64,000 bases of DNA from Gammaproteobacteria bacterium. GTDB taxonomy: Bacteria > Pseudomonadota > Gammaproteobacteria > Steroidobacterales > GCA-2729495. The stretch covers positions 1 to 64,000 of the forward strand of contig JASLMV010000002.1 in NCBI GenBank assembly GCA_030746435.1, given 5' to 3'. Shown here one piece after another: positions 17,533 through 25,326 of the stretch (position 1 is the stretch's first letter; every line of letters starts with the position of its first letter). A program made the translations under genes and the position numbers. The notes under the pieces are model-generated. The model ran no database searches and was not told the origin of the DNA. It worked only from the letters and a program-made list of their open reading frames with translations.

Positions 17533-18266
17533 ACGTCAGCCGGTTTACATTCGTACAACGTCCAGCGGTACAGGTTGTTTACGCACAACTCGTCGCGCAC
17601 GAGCCTGAAGGCCGGGTATTCGCGGAATACCGCTTTCGATACACCTATCGAAAACAAATACGGGACCAGGATTTTTCTGTCCGGTTCTTTTTGAGCTGCG
17701 CACTGTATGTGTTCGAGCATCAGCTTCAGAACATCGGGCCCGAAGGGATGGTACATGTGCAGTACAAGGTCGCCGGACGGCAATTCATAGTCGAGTGCGT
17801 TGCCACACCACAGTTCGACATCGCAGGATAGCTTGCCGCTGAGCTTCGCCAGGTTGGCTTCCGCAATGCCGTGCAAGGCCCGCGATATCTCCACGCCGAT
17901 GACCTTTTTAAAAGGGAACTCGGCGGCTACGAACAGCACCCTGCCCTTGCCGGAACCGTAGTCGACGAAACTGTAGTCTTGATACTCGATATCCAGCTCG
18001 CGCACCAGGTGGCGCGTCACGCGCGGCGGCGAACCGAGGTAGAGGTTCGACTGCCACTTTGTAGCCTCGTCTTCGATATCCAGTTCGCTGGTCGGCACCA
18101 TGCCGCCGGTGTCTGTCCCGTGTTGCCGGTCGAAAGACCGGTCGCTGAAGGGTTTGTAGGACAGCAGGTAAATGAGTAAATAGCGCAGCGTCATCCAGAA
18201 ACCGATCAGGCCGATCGATTCGCGCACGACGCGCCGCATGTCCTGCCACGAAGACGAGTTTGCCAA
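17529..18266 (-). CDS. Class I SAM-dependent methyltransferase-like protein
   Basis: A 245-residue protein with a hydrophobic N-terminal stretch (IGFWMTLRYLLIYLL) and then a Rossmann methyltransferase core. Motif I reads FVDYGSGKGRVLFVAA, followed by VIGVEISRALHGIAEANL and the motif IV region LVLHMYHPFGPDVL. The substrate is not evident. The long frame starts with TTG at 18266; an ATG at 18239 is an alternative. It converges on the Spy-like gene, with four shared bases (TTAA) forming both stops. Confidence 0.75.
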   Translation of the reverse strand: MANSSSWQDMRRVVRESIGLIGFWMTLRYLLIYLLSYKPFSDRSFDRQHGTDTGGMVPTSELDIEDEATKWQSNLYLGSPPRVTRHLVRELDIEYQDYSFVDYGSGKGRVLFVAAEFPFKKVIGVEISRALHGIAEANLAKLSGKLSCDVELWCGNALDYELPSGDLVLHMYHPFGPDVLKLMLEHIQCAAQKEPDRKILVPYLFSIGVSKAVFREYPAFRLVRDELCVNNLYRWTLYECKPADV

Positions 18267-18339
18267 CGGTTTTATATCCCCTGAATACGCAACCGGGAAT
18301 TTGCCCGGGACGGGTCAGAGTGTAAGGCAGTTACGGGTT

Positions 18340-19035
18340 TTAAAGTGAGCTGGATGTAACGACCGGGTTGGTGCCGCCGAGCAGGCGAAAACTGAAGGTC
18401 TCGCGTATGCCGGAAATCATGATCGGTTCACCGTTTTCCTGTGCTGGCGTGTAACGGAAACGTGACACGGCATCGATGGCACTGTTCAGGAATATCGGGC
18501 TGCTGGAGCTGACGATCTTGATGTTTTGCACCATGCCCTGCTGGTTCACGCTGAACTCGACAACGACATCTCCTTCAACCTGGTTGGTCCAGGCATTGCG
18601 CGGGTAATTTGGCATGACCTTGACCAGTGCTTTCGCGCTGCCGTCAGCTTCGACGTCTTCACCCTCTTCGGGGGTATCTTCGACGAAGGGCAATGCAGAA
18701 TTCCGGTCTGCGCAGATCCGGCAATTTTCCACCACGATCTGTGCATCGCGTAGCGGCTGGCCCTGCCAGGAGAGACTGGCCTTTCCTCCGACCACGAGTG
18801 CTGAAAAAGGCTGGCCGTCAATCAGGTAATCCACCCTTGAGCAGGCGTCGCTGTCGCTTTCGATAGCAACGTCCATGTCGTTAAGGCTGACGCTGGCTGA
18901 ACAGGTCTCGATAACCTGGGTACAGTCACAGCGAAGTTCCGCACGTGCATTACCGGCCGGTAACGCCATCGCGACGGCTAGAAATACGGCAGGAATGATG
19001 GGTACTGCCCCTGGTATGAGTGTCTTGGTATCCAC
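18340..19035 (-). CDS. Exported protein with TonB C-terminal domain
   Basis: A 231-residue protein starting at a GTG. It has a signal peptide (ending GNARA), a Cys-rich middle (paired cysteines in CDCTQVIETC and ENCRICAD) and a C-terminal TonB_C domain: MPNYPRNAWTNQVEGDVVVEFSVNQ, IVSSSSPIFLNSAIDAVSRFRYTPA. The Pro-rich spacer and membrane anchor of a working TonB are missing. It is probably periplasmic and does not energise outer-membrane transport in the normal way. The C-terminal domain could bind an outer-membrane or peptidoglycan partner. Confidence 0.7.
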   Translation of the reverse strand: MDTKTLIPGAVPIIPAVFLAVAMALPAGNARAELRCDCTQVIETCSASVSLNDMDVAIESDSDACSRVDYLIDGQPFSALVVGGKASLSWQGQPLRDAQIVVENCRICADRNSALPFVEDTPEEGEDVEADGSAKALVKVMPNYPRNAWTNQVEGDVVVEFSVNQQGMVQNIKIVSSSSPIFLNSAIDAVSRFRYTPAQENGEPIMISGIRETFSFRLLGGTNPVVTSSSL

Positions 19036-19120
19036 AGCTTTTTCCCTGGCGCTGAGCGCCTGTGCTGATTAACTAGTCACGATACCGGGATTAATGCGCT
19101 CCGGCAATTGAACATAAGTG

Positions 19121-19156
19121 ATACCGCAAGCAACTAAGCATGCGGGTATTTTTTTT
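19121..19156 (+). terminator. Isolated rho-independent terminator-like element
   Basis: ATACC-GCA (19121-19128) can pair with TGC-G-GGTAT (19141-19149), leaving one bulged G, and is followed by eight T residues (19149-19156). It is oriented for a plus-strand transcript, but the upstream gene (TonB-C) is on the minus strand. Confidence 0.5.
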
Positions 19157-19302
19157 GCACCCCGGGTCCAGACTTAAAATAATGTCATTAAAAGGCCTCA
19201 TCTCCGGCCGTCACACAACACCAGCTTGCGAGCCTGTTCAGGCAGGCGTAGATTGGTTTCTCAATAACTAATGACAACGCCAAGCCAACCTGTTGTGAAT
19301 AT

Positions 19303-19383
19303 ATGCTGAAACGGATCGCCGGATTTGCCTTCGCCCTGTGCCTGCTGCTGGGCGTGAAAGGCAGGGTAAGCCCGGGCGGGTAA
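19303..19383 (+). CDS. Very small ORF resembling a signal peptide
   Basis: The ATG at 19303 opens 26 codons that read as a basic start and hydrophobic core (LKRIAGFAFALCLLLGV) and then stop after a short Gly-rich tail. It could be the remnant of a lost exported protein, a small membrane peptide, or chance. No ribosome site is evident. Confidence 0.25.
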   Translation: MLKRIAGFAFALCLLLGVKGRVSPGG

Positions 19384-19627
19384 ATCCATTAATCCCGGCA
19401 CAGCTTGTGTATCGGTAAGGTTAAACTTAATCTTGGTAAATCATTAGGTTGGGTAGCTGTTTTACTGTTAGTTTTTAAGCTCTGGATGCTCGCATACCTA
19501 TATAAACTTGATACACTCCGGTGCAAATTAATAAACAAGGTAGCTGGCAGCGCACAAAAACCTAACTTTAATAGCCGCCCCCGCCAGCATTGATTCTTTT
19601 CGAATGAGCTCACGAGATTCCGCACGA

Positions 19628-20356
19628 ATGGACACTGAAGTAACCCTGACCGACGACCAGAAAACCCAGGAGTATTTCGACAAGCACGTTCCGAAATACG
19701 GTCAGAACCGTTTCAAGTTTATGACGGCATTTCTGAACGAGTACGCCAAACCGGGCGAATCGTTGATCGACGTCGGCTGCGGTACCGGTAAAACGCTGAA
19801 GCTTGTAAAGGAATCGACGCCGATCGGGCACCTGGCCGGCCTGGACGTTTCTGCCTCGAGCCTGAAGGCAACCGCCGAGGCGACGGGGTGCGAGACGGAG
19901 CATGGTTCGATCCTCGACCAAAACTTCGTAGACAGCCGTGACGGTAAATACGACTATGCGGTGCTCGGGGCCGTACTCCACCACGTCATCGAGAAGAACC
20001 GTGCCGAATGCAACCAGTCCGCACGGCTGACCATTGCCAATTCATTAAGGATCGTCCGCCCTGGTGGGCACCTTTTTATTATGGAGCCCACTTTCGAGCC
20101 GCGCTTTATGACCTGGCTCGTATTCTGGCTAAAGAAAACGGTTGGGCCGTTCGTCCCCGGCCGGCTGCACGTCGGGTCGGAGTGGATCAACATAGGGCAT
20201 CCGATAGCCAGTTACTACTCCGAGCGGCAACTGGCTGACATGGTCGATGCACAGGATGCAGAAGTCGTGCAGCACTACGTGCACGGTCGTGGCAGTAAGC
20301 TCGGGTTCCTGAAGCTCGCAAACATCGGCTACATACTGAAACGGCCGGCGGGCTAG
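19628..20356 (+). CDS. Class I SAM-dependent methyltransferase
   Basis: A 242-residue methyltransferase (an ATG 24 bases upstream at 19604 would add 8 residues). Motif I is LIDVGCGTGKTLKLV, motif II is LAGLDVSASSLKATAEA, and motif IV is DYAVLGAVLHHVIE; the LRIVRPGGHLFIMEP segment is typical of UbiE/SmtA-like enzymes. The C-terminal part is more hydrophobic and may bind a lipid-like acceptor. The methyl acceptor is unknown. The gene stands apart from its neighbours. Confidence 0.8.
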   Translation: MDTEVTLTDDQKTQEYFDKHVPKYGQNRFKFMTAFLNEYAKPGESLIDVGCGTGKTLKLVKESTPIGHLAGLDVSASSLKATAEATGCETEHGSILDQNFVDSRDGKYDYAVLGAVLHHVIEKNRAECNQSARLTIANSLRIVRPGGHLFIMEPTFEPRFMTWLVFWLKKTVGPFVPGRLHVGSEWINIGHPIASYYSERQLADMVDAQDAEVVQHYVHGRGSKLGFLKLANIGYILKRPAG

Positions 20357-20451
20357 TGCTGAGTTAGTGCCGCCCGGGGTGAGACCCGAACTTACCTTTT
20401 GCGGCCTTTGTGGGATAATCGCCGCGCTGCAGTCCGGCTGAACCCAATCAA

Positions 20452-20925
20452 ATGCTTATTAAAAGCTACTCCTACTACTTCTTCGAAGTGCTCTCGGGCA
20501 CCCTGCTGTCGGTCCCCGGCATGTTGGCGCTGCTTTTCGTGGCGGCCGGGCTGGGGATTTTCCTGTTCCTGAAGTCACCGGGTAACACGCGCCGTTACCA
20601 GTTGTCAGGCATATTATTGCTGGCGGGTCTTATCGGACTGACCGTCGTGTTCTATTCGACAGAAATCGATTTCGAGCAATCGGACGAACTGCTGTTGACG
20701 GCAAAGGAATTTGCCGATGATGCGGATTGCGGCAGGGCTTTAACTTCCTGGACGACCAGTGGAATCGGCCTTACAAACCCCTGCAAACAAGGTTGCTATC
20801 GCGGGCTGACGACCCGCCAGCAGTTGCGGATGCGCCATTTTCCGCCGTGGCCGGAATCCCGGCGGGAGTTCCAGTGCTGGGTCAGGAAGCAGCCGGTCAT
20901 GGCCCCGGCCGGCACACCCGAATAG
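20452..20925 (+). CDS. Small membrane protein of unknown function
   Basis: A 157-residue protein with two predicted transmembrane helices (about residues 19-38 and 47-67) and a C-terminal soluble part with six cysteines. Its last third has a pattern I take to be a conserved domain: NPCKQGCYRGLTTRQQLRMRHFPPWPESRREFQCWVR. The cysteines could bind metal or form disulfides. I do not recognise the family. It ends directly before the stop of the convergent SGNH hydrolase (adjacent, no gap). Confidence 0.6.
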   Translation: MLIKSYSYYFFEVLSGTLLSVPGMLALLFVAAGLGIFLFLKSPGNTRRYQLSGILLLAGLIGLTVVFYSTEIDFEQSDELLLTAKEFADDADCGRALTSWTTSGIGLTNPCKQGCYRGLTTRQQLRMRHFPPWPESRREFQCWVRKQPVMAPAGTPE

Positions 20926-22059
20926 CTATAATGGTTGCATCCCCTGCCTGACGAGCGGCGCAACCGTTGCGGTAAATATTCCGGCCTTGATTTTATTGCC
21001 TTCCGGGGAGAAATGGATGGAGTCTGTGTAACAGCAGCCCCGCCGCATTCCCCTCCATAAATTGACTTTCGGCAGATCGGCCACTTCCTCGGCAAACGGG
21101 ACGAGCGGTACATCACGCGCGGCCGCCACGCGTTCGATGGCGGCGTTGTTCTGCCGGATCCCTTCCTCCCACGCAAAGGCGGGCAAATAGTCGTTCCAGT
21201 GGACGATGTCAGGCCTGATCGCGAAGGTGGCGAGTACAGGTTGTACGCCACGCGCCTGCAGCGAGGTGATCATGTAGTCCAGGTTGCGCTCGAAGGCGCC
21301 TGAATCACTTGCAAAGAAATTAGCCAGCCGGTCGTCATCGCTGTTAGGCAGGTTCTCCGTCTTCCAGACCATGTTTGTCAGGTCGTAATTATCGGAAAAG
21401 GCAACAGGGTTCAAAACTTTCAGAGCGATGCGATAGGTCTCGAATCTCGTCAGTCCGGGCGGATTGTGCGTGTTCGATCTGCGCCAGTGGAAATAATCTT
21501 CCTGGTAATCGTTAAAGATGCGCGGGAACAGGTCATTAAAGCCGTGGTAGATCACGACCATGTCCGGGTCCAGCGGCAAAATCTGATAAAAGAGGCGGTG
21601 CAGGCTTTCGGCGGTTGTCGAGCCGGTCAGGCCGGCATTGATGACTTCGATCTTGTCGGTTTGCAGCCGCTCCTGCAGATTCTTCTGCAAATAGACCGGG
21701 TATGCATCGGACCAGTGCTGGTAAACCGCAAAGGTGGTCGATCCGCCGATAGCGACGATCCTGTAGGTGCCTGCGGGCTTCTCGGGGCTGATGTCTTCGC
21801 CGCGGAAGCCCAGGTTGTTAATCCGTTCGCCACGCTCCTTGCTGTATCCCGGTTTGAGGTTATAGGCGGAGTAAGGATGAACGTAGTACATACCGGGGCC
21901 GTCCCGCACATCGATCGGCGCCCTCGCCTTGCCAAGCTGGTCGAAGAACGTTGGGAACATGTCCGATGACTTGATGGTGCGCAATCCGACCTCGGCCAGT
22001 ACCAGCGCCAGCAGGAGGCTGGTGGCAATCAGCAAGAGTGTTTTCCTGGTATTGGTCAT
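20926..22059 (-). CDS. SGNH/GDSL-family hydrolase, membrane-anchored or exported
   Basis: A 377-residue protein with an N-terminal hydrophobic segment (residues 7-22), probably an uncleaved anchor or signal. The SGNH blocks are IVAIGGSTTF with nucleophile Ser107, VINAGLTGS with the oxyanion Gly, VVIYHGFNDL with the Asn, and DSIHFSPEGN with the catalytic Asp and His. Such enzymes deacylate sugars, lipids or peptidoglycan in the periplasm. The length and the conserved HPYSAYNLKPGYS segment resemble proteins found near polysaccharide genes. The upstream minus-strand methyltransferase may be in the same unit (gap about 80 bases). Confidence 0.75.
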   Translation of the reverse strand: MTNTRKTLLLIATSLLLALVLAEVGLRTIKSSDMFPTFFDQLGKARAPIDVRDGPGMYYVHPYSAYNLKPGYSKERGERINNLGFRGEDISPEKPAGTYRIVAIGGSTTFAVYQHWSDAYPVYLQKNLQERLQTDKIEVINAGLTGSTTAESLHRLFYQILPLDPDMVVIYHGFNDLFPRIFNDYQEDYFHWRRSNTHNPPGLTRFETYRIALKVLNPVAFSDNYDLTNMVWKTENLPNSDDDRLANFFASDSGAFERNLDYMITSLQARGVQPVLATFAIRPDIVHWNDYLPAFAWEEGIRQNNAAIERVAAARDVPLVPFAEEVADLPKVNLWRGMRRGCCYTDSIHFSPEGNKIKAGIFTATVAPLVRQGMQPL

Positions 22060-22142
22060 GTGAATCCGTTACGGGGTGCAGGGGCTAACTATAAACTTTT
22101 TGCGAACCTGAATCGCAATGCTGGCCGGGGTGAATATCCCGG

Positions 22143-23021
22143 CTATTTCGTAAGCACGTAGATTGCATTTGCCGTAAAGAATTCACGCACGAAAGGGATG
22201 TACGATACCAGCTGGCAGAATATACGTACCACAAAGGGCCCCTGGAAGTTTACGTAAACCCGGCGCTCGATCTTTAGCCCTGTTTCCCCGCACAGGTGCT
22301 CGAAGCGCCATAAGGTCAGCCTGTTGAGAAATTCGTCGTCCTCGACCGAACCGCTTTCGAGTGACTGACGGAAGCGGTTGGTTCGCTGCTCGTCTTCATC
22401 CTTATCCTGCCATGCCGGGTTGAAATCCGGGAGTTCGGCAATCCGCGCACACACCTCGGTGCGCTTGCGGTAGTTCAGAAACAGGTGCACCCAGGGGATG
22501 GGAATATAGTTACGGCCATGGTGCCCGTAGGGATGAAACCAGGGTTGCCAGTGGATCAGCACTTTGCCGCCAGGCCGGAGGACACGCAGCCACTCTTTCA
22601 TGATGGCTTCATACTCCATGACGTGCTCCATCACATCGAAGCAGGCTATGACATCGACGGAGGCATCGTCGAGATCGATTCCGGTCGTGTTGGATGCACA
22701 AATAAACGAGACGGGTTCCCCGCGGACCTTGTTCTTTGCCACTGCAATGCTGCGTGCATCTATATCCACCCCGATGCAGGATTTCGCACCCAGGCTGTTC
22801 AGGATTAACGCGAGGTCGCCGTCGCCGCAGCCGAAGTCGAGCACATCCTTACCCGCAATCATGTCGGCACCGAAAAACTTCAGGAATTCCGTTTCGAGTT
22901 CCTCGTGCCGCCATTCGTCGTACTTCTCGACAGTCGAATACGAGGAACCCTCAAGGGCCGAAACTCCGGCCAGGACGGGGGCCCTGCGTTTGGCGATTTG
23001 AAAGGCAATTTCCTGGATCAC
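22143..23021 (-). CDS. Class I SAM-dependent methyltransferase
   Basis: A 292-residue methyltransferase starting at GTG (23021). Motif I is VLDFGCGDGDLALILNSLG, then CIGVDIDARSIAVAKNK, the acidic loop VDVIACFDVMEHVMEYE and LRVLRPGGKVLIHWQPWF. The pattern resembles methyltransferases that act on lipids or glycan precursors. The C-terminal hydrophobic stretch (about the last 40 residues, VNFQGPFVVRIFCQLVSYIPF) might contact the membrane. It precedes the SGNH hydrolase on the same strand, so a surface-polymer modification pair is possible. Confidence 0.78.
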   Translation of the reverse strand: MIQEIAFQIAKRRAPVLAGVSALEGSSYSTVEKYDEWRHEELETEFLKFFGADMIAGKDVLDFGCGDGDLALILNSLGAKSCIGVDIDARSIAVAKNKVRGEPVSFICASNTTGIDLDDASVDVIACFDVMEHVMEYEAIMKEWLRVLRPGGKVLIHWQPWFHPYGHHGRNYIPIPWVHLFLNYRKRTEVCARIAELPDFNPAWQDKDEDEQRTNRFRQSLESGSVEDDEFLNRLTLWRFEHLCGETGLKIERRVYVNFQGPFVVRIFCQLVSYIPFVREFFTANAIYVLTK

Positions 23022-23270
23022 TGCAACGTCCTGTATTAGCGCGTCGCCCCCGACGCGTTTGAACCAGCCTGAGGTGCAGATTCTATAAACAGCTTACAGC
23101 GTTACCAAGTCGGCGCTGGAAGTGGTGTTATGCCTGCCGGTTAAAGGCCAAAGGTTTAACTTAACAGGGCTCCGGCAAGGGGTTGGGTCGACCCGAGGTT
23201 TTCCGGGAACTGCGTTTCGTTGCCTGTTTCTCTCCTATTGAATCGGCAACTCATCGAATAAATGGGGTCA

Positions 23271-23296
23271 GAGTAAAAACTGGTTCCGTGGAACCA
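23271..23296 (-). terminator. Terminator of tRNA-Leu
   Basis: Read on the minus strand just after the tRNA, TGGTTCC and GGAACCA form a 7 bp stem with a 2-base loop (23281-23296), followed by GTTTTTACTC. This fits a short rho-independent terminator 13 bases past the CCA end. Confidence 0.6.
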
Positions 23297-23309
23297 ATCC
23301 AAACGAAGT

Positions 23310-23396
23310 TGGTGCCCGGGGCGAGACTTGAACTCGCACGACCTCTCGGTCAACGGATTTTAAGTCCGCAGCGTCTACCAATTCCGCCACCCGGGC
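23310..23396 (-). tRNA. tRNA-Leu (UAA)
   Basis: An 87-nt class II tRNA on the minus strand. Acceptor arms GCCCGGG and CCCGGGC pair at 23390-23396 and 23314-23320, the discriminator is A and the CCA is encoded (23310-23312). The anticodon loop reads CUUAAAA (anticodon UAA). It has a long variable arm (GUUGACCGAGAGGUCGU region) and a TTCAAGTC T-loop. It corresponds to leuZ of the E. coli glyW-cysT-leuZ array, but here a protein gene separates it from tRNA-Cys. Confidence 0.95.
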
Positions 23397-23527
23397 TCAG
23401 GATGGGCGGCAATTATCGTCTTTTGTTGATTGGGTCTGCAAATGGCTGTCGGTGTCATTTGAAAAAGTGTTTCTTCACGCCTTATCCCGCGATGCTGTGG
23501 CTGCTCTGATTTTCCCGGTTATCCCGT

Positions 23528-24328
23528 TCAGGGAAAGAGCAAATCGATACCCGCTTGAAACGAAAGTGCGTGTACCGCTAAGTGGGAAGTATCATATGGC
23601 AAATAAGCCAGGAAGAAGTCCGCATAGTTTCGGTCGAGTAGCAGGTAGTAAAATCCGCTGACCGAATAAACATTGCCCTCCGTAGCTGCCGAAAGAATCA
23701 GGTTAACCGGCAGTTCGTTCGTCATATCGGCCAGTTGCTGCTCAAGTTCTATGGTCAGTTCGGCCTGATACCAAAAGGTGCCGTCTGAACTCAGAAACGA
23801 CAAGAAGTTACGCGCTCCGGGGGTTTTGAACAGCATCGCGAGGGCGACGAAATATCCGCTGAGAGAATGACCTGCAAGCGTTCGGTTTGCCGGGTCGGTG
23901 CGATATTGTGCGTCTATGAAAGGAATCAGTTCGAGCGTGAGAAAATCGTAATACTGACGGGCACCGGGCATGGTGAAGTCAATTTTTCGACGCTCTGTGC
24001 CCGTGTTGCCAATAGACACCAAAATGACTTCCCGGGCGTTGGCATCAAGAATATCCGCGCTTTCATCGAAGTGCGGCTCGGCATCCAACTCATAGATCAC
24101 CGGGTAGTCCAGGTTGGATGTTGCGTACCCGTCCGGCAGGTACACGTAAACGGGATATGTCCATCCCGTTTGGGTGGAAGCTATGTTTTGTGGTGCCAGT
24201 CGCGTGCCGACGAAAGGATCCGTATCCTCATCGCTGGACCCGCCTCCTCCGCCACAGCCGGAAAGCAGAATGGCACTCAGGATTATGGACAGGCAGCGAA
24301 CCGCAAACATCGCGTTCAAGTATGCCAT
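23528..24328 (-). CDS. Lipoprotein of the esterase (alpha/beta hydrolase) family
   Basis: A 266-residue protein. The longer frame (to 24586) runs through the tRNA-Cys gene, so I start at ATG 24328, with GAGGGG about 8 bases upstream. The N-terminus carries a lipobox (LLSGC) with lipidated Cys25, then a Gly/Ser linker. The hydrolase core has YPVYVYLPDGYATSN, PVIYELDAEP and the nucleophile elbow LAGHSLSGYF, and a C-terminal DTSHLAVHA His region, like esterase D/IroE proteins. It would hydrolyse esters at the periplasmic face of the inner or outer membrane. It is inserted between tRNA-Cys and tRNA-Leu. Confidence 0.75.
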   Translation of the reverse strand: MAYLNAMFAVRCLSIILSAILLSGCGGGGGSSDEDTDPFVGTRLAPQNIASTQTGWTYPVYVYLPDGYATSNLDYPVIYELDAEPHFDESADILDANAREVILVSIGNTGTERRKIDFTMPGARQYYDFLTLELIPFIDAQYRTDPANRTLAGHSLSGYFVALAMLFKTPGARNFLSFLSSDGTFWYQAELTIELEQQLADMTNELPVNLILSAATEGNVYSVSGFYYLLLDRNYADFFLAYLPYDTSHLAVHALSFQAGIDLLFP

Positions 24329-24366
24329 CCCGCCCCTCGGGGGAATATAGAAAAGAAGCGGGAAAA

Positions 24367-24440
24367 TGGAGGCTAGGGTCGGAATCGAACCGGCGTACAC
24401 GGAGTTGCAGTCCGCTGCATAACCACTCTGCCACCTAGCC
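24367..24440 (-). tRNA. tRNA-Cys (GCA)
   Basis: A 74-nt tRNA on the minus strand. Acceptor arms GGCTAGG and CCTAGCC pair, the discriminator is T and the CCA is encoded at 24367-24369. The anticodon loop is ACUGCAACU (anticodon GCA), and the T-loop reads TTCGATTC. It is the middle member of the ancestral Gly-Cys-Leu tRNA array. Confidence 0.95.
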
Positions 24441-24484
24441 TTGGGGTGAGAACGGGTTGAGGCCGGGCGGCACTTTAGCACAAG

Positions 24485-24514
24485 AAAGGCCCGGCGTTCG
24501 CACGCCGGGCCTTT
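24485..24514 (-). terminator. Terminator between tRNA-Gly and tRNA-Cys
   Basis: AAAGGCCCGGCG (24485-24496) and CGCCGGGCCTTT (24503-24514) form a perfect 12 bp stem with a 6-base loop. On the minus strand it follows tRNA-Gly by 11 bases and ends in CCTTTCTTG. It is a strong intrinsic terminator that should partly separate tRNA-Gly from tRNA-Cys. Confidence 0.75.
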
Positions 24515-24525
24515 GCTTTGAAGCA

Positions 24526-24601
24526 TGGAGCGGGCAACCAGGTTCGAACTGGCGACCTCAACCTTGGCAAGGTTGCGCTCTACCAACTGAGCTATGCCCG
24601 C
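24526..24601 (-). tRNA. tRNA-Gly (GCC)
   Basis: A 76-nt tRNA on the minus strand. Acceptor arms GCGGGCA and TGCCCGC pair, the discriminator is T and the CCA is encoded at 24526-24528. The anticodon loop CUUGCCAAG holds GCC, and the T-loop is GTTCGAAC. It lies 36 bases after pgsA, as in E. coli (pgsA-glyW). Confidence 0.95.
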
Positions 24602-24637
24602 TTCGGGAGGCCTATCTTAAGGCCGGTCCGGGCGGTG

Positions 24638-25246
24638 TCAAGAAGGCTCGCCGGTGGCCGTGAGGTGCGGCCAGGCGGCCTTGAGATAGATGTACATCGA
24701 CCAGATGGTCAATACCGCAGCTGCAACAACCAGCCCGAAGCCAATTCCGTAGGCCGGGATAAAGCCGAATATCGGGTAAGTGAAAAGCATGGCGCCTACA
24801 CCAACCAGTTGCAGGATGGTTTTCATCTTCGCGATTCCTGTTACCGCGACCTGGTGGCGCTCACCCAGTTCAGCCATCCATTCACGCAACGCCGAGATAA
24901 CGATTTCCCGGCCAATGATTATTGCGGCACAAACCGCGAGAATGTTCTCGTGCTTCGGTACCAATACCAGTTCATGTTGTGGCGCCGCCCACAGGATCAG
25001 TACCAGCGCTGTCGCCACCATGAGCTTGTCTGCGACCGGATCGAGGAAGGCGCCAAAGCGCGATGTCATGTTCAGCTTGCGTGCGAGATAACCATCGAGC
25101 CAGTCGGTTAGTCCGGCCAGCGCGAAGATGACCGCTGCAATCGGCTTCGACCACTCGCCCGGCAGCATGAACACGAGCACCACCATCGGGATCGCGGCAA
25201 TCCTGATCCATGTCAGCATCAGTGCAATGTTGAATTTTGCTGCCAC
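24638..25246 (-). CDS. pgsA: CDP-diacylglycerol--glycerol-3-phosphate 3-phosphatidyltransferase
   Basis: A 202-residue inner-membrane enzyme that makes phosphatidylglycerol phosphate, the committed step to phosphatidylglycerol. The CDP-alcohol phosphatidyltransferase motif DG-x2-AR-x8-G-x3-D-x3-D is complete in WLDGYLARKLNMTSRFGAFL, continuing DPVADKLM. Four or five transmembrane helices follow. The start is GTG at 25246 (the N-terminus AAKFNIALMLTWIRI matches the family). It follows uvrC by about 80 bases on the same strand and precedes the tRNA array. Confidence 0.95.
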   Translation of the reverse strand: MAAKFNIALMLTWIRIAAIPMVVLVFMLPGEWSKPIAAVIFALAGLTDWLDGYLARKLNMTSRFGAFLDPVADKLMVATALVLILWAAPQHELVLVPKHENILAVCAAIIIGREIVISALREWMAELGERHQVAVTGIAKMKTILQLVGVGAMLFTYPIFGFIPAYGIGFGLVVAAAVLTIWSMYIYLKAAWPHLTATGEPS

Positions 25247-25326
25247 AATAATCCGTCTGAAGACTGTTTAACGGAGGCTATATTAACGCGGTATCACCCA
25301 CTAACGGAATGATGGACGATACGGTT

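Larger units (their letters stand above)
19036..19603. other. 568-base intergenic region with an isolated terminator and a small ORF
   Basis: This gap separates the divergent TonB-C and methyltransferase genes. It holds a plus-strand terminator-like hairpin (19121-19156) with no plus-strand gene before it, and a 26-codon signal-peptide-like ORF at 19303-19383. The part from 19385 to 19600 is AT-rich compared with its surroundings and has no convincing gene. Confidence 0.5.

Noticed and set aside
19389-19625. A 78-codon minus-strand ORF in the intergenic region
   Set aside because: It has no ribosome site, no recognisable motif, and overlaps the start of the real methyltransferase gene.
23260-23280. 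AATGGGGTCAGAGTAAAAAC as an insertion-sequence end
   Set aside because: It recalls a motif repeated in many proteobacterial genomes, but only one copy is in this window, there is no transposase, and part of it is explained as the tail of the tRNA-Leu terminator.
24329-24586. Extension of the lipoprotein esterase frame toward tRNA-Gly
   Set aside because: The extra part runs through the tRNA-Cys gene and reads like tRNA-derived sequence, and the lipobox start at 24328 is much better.
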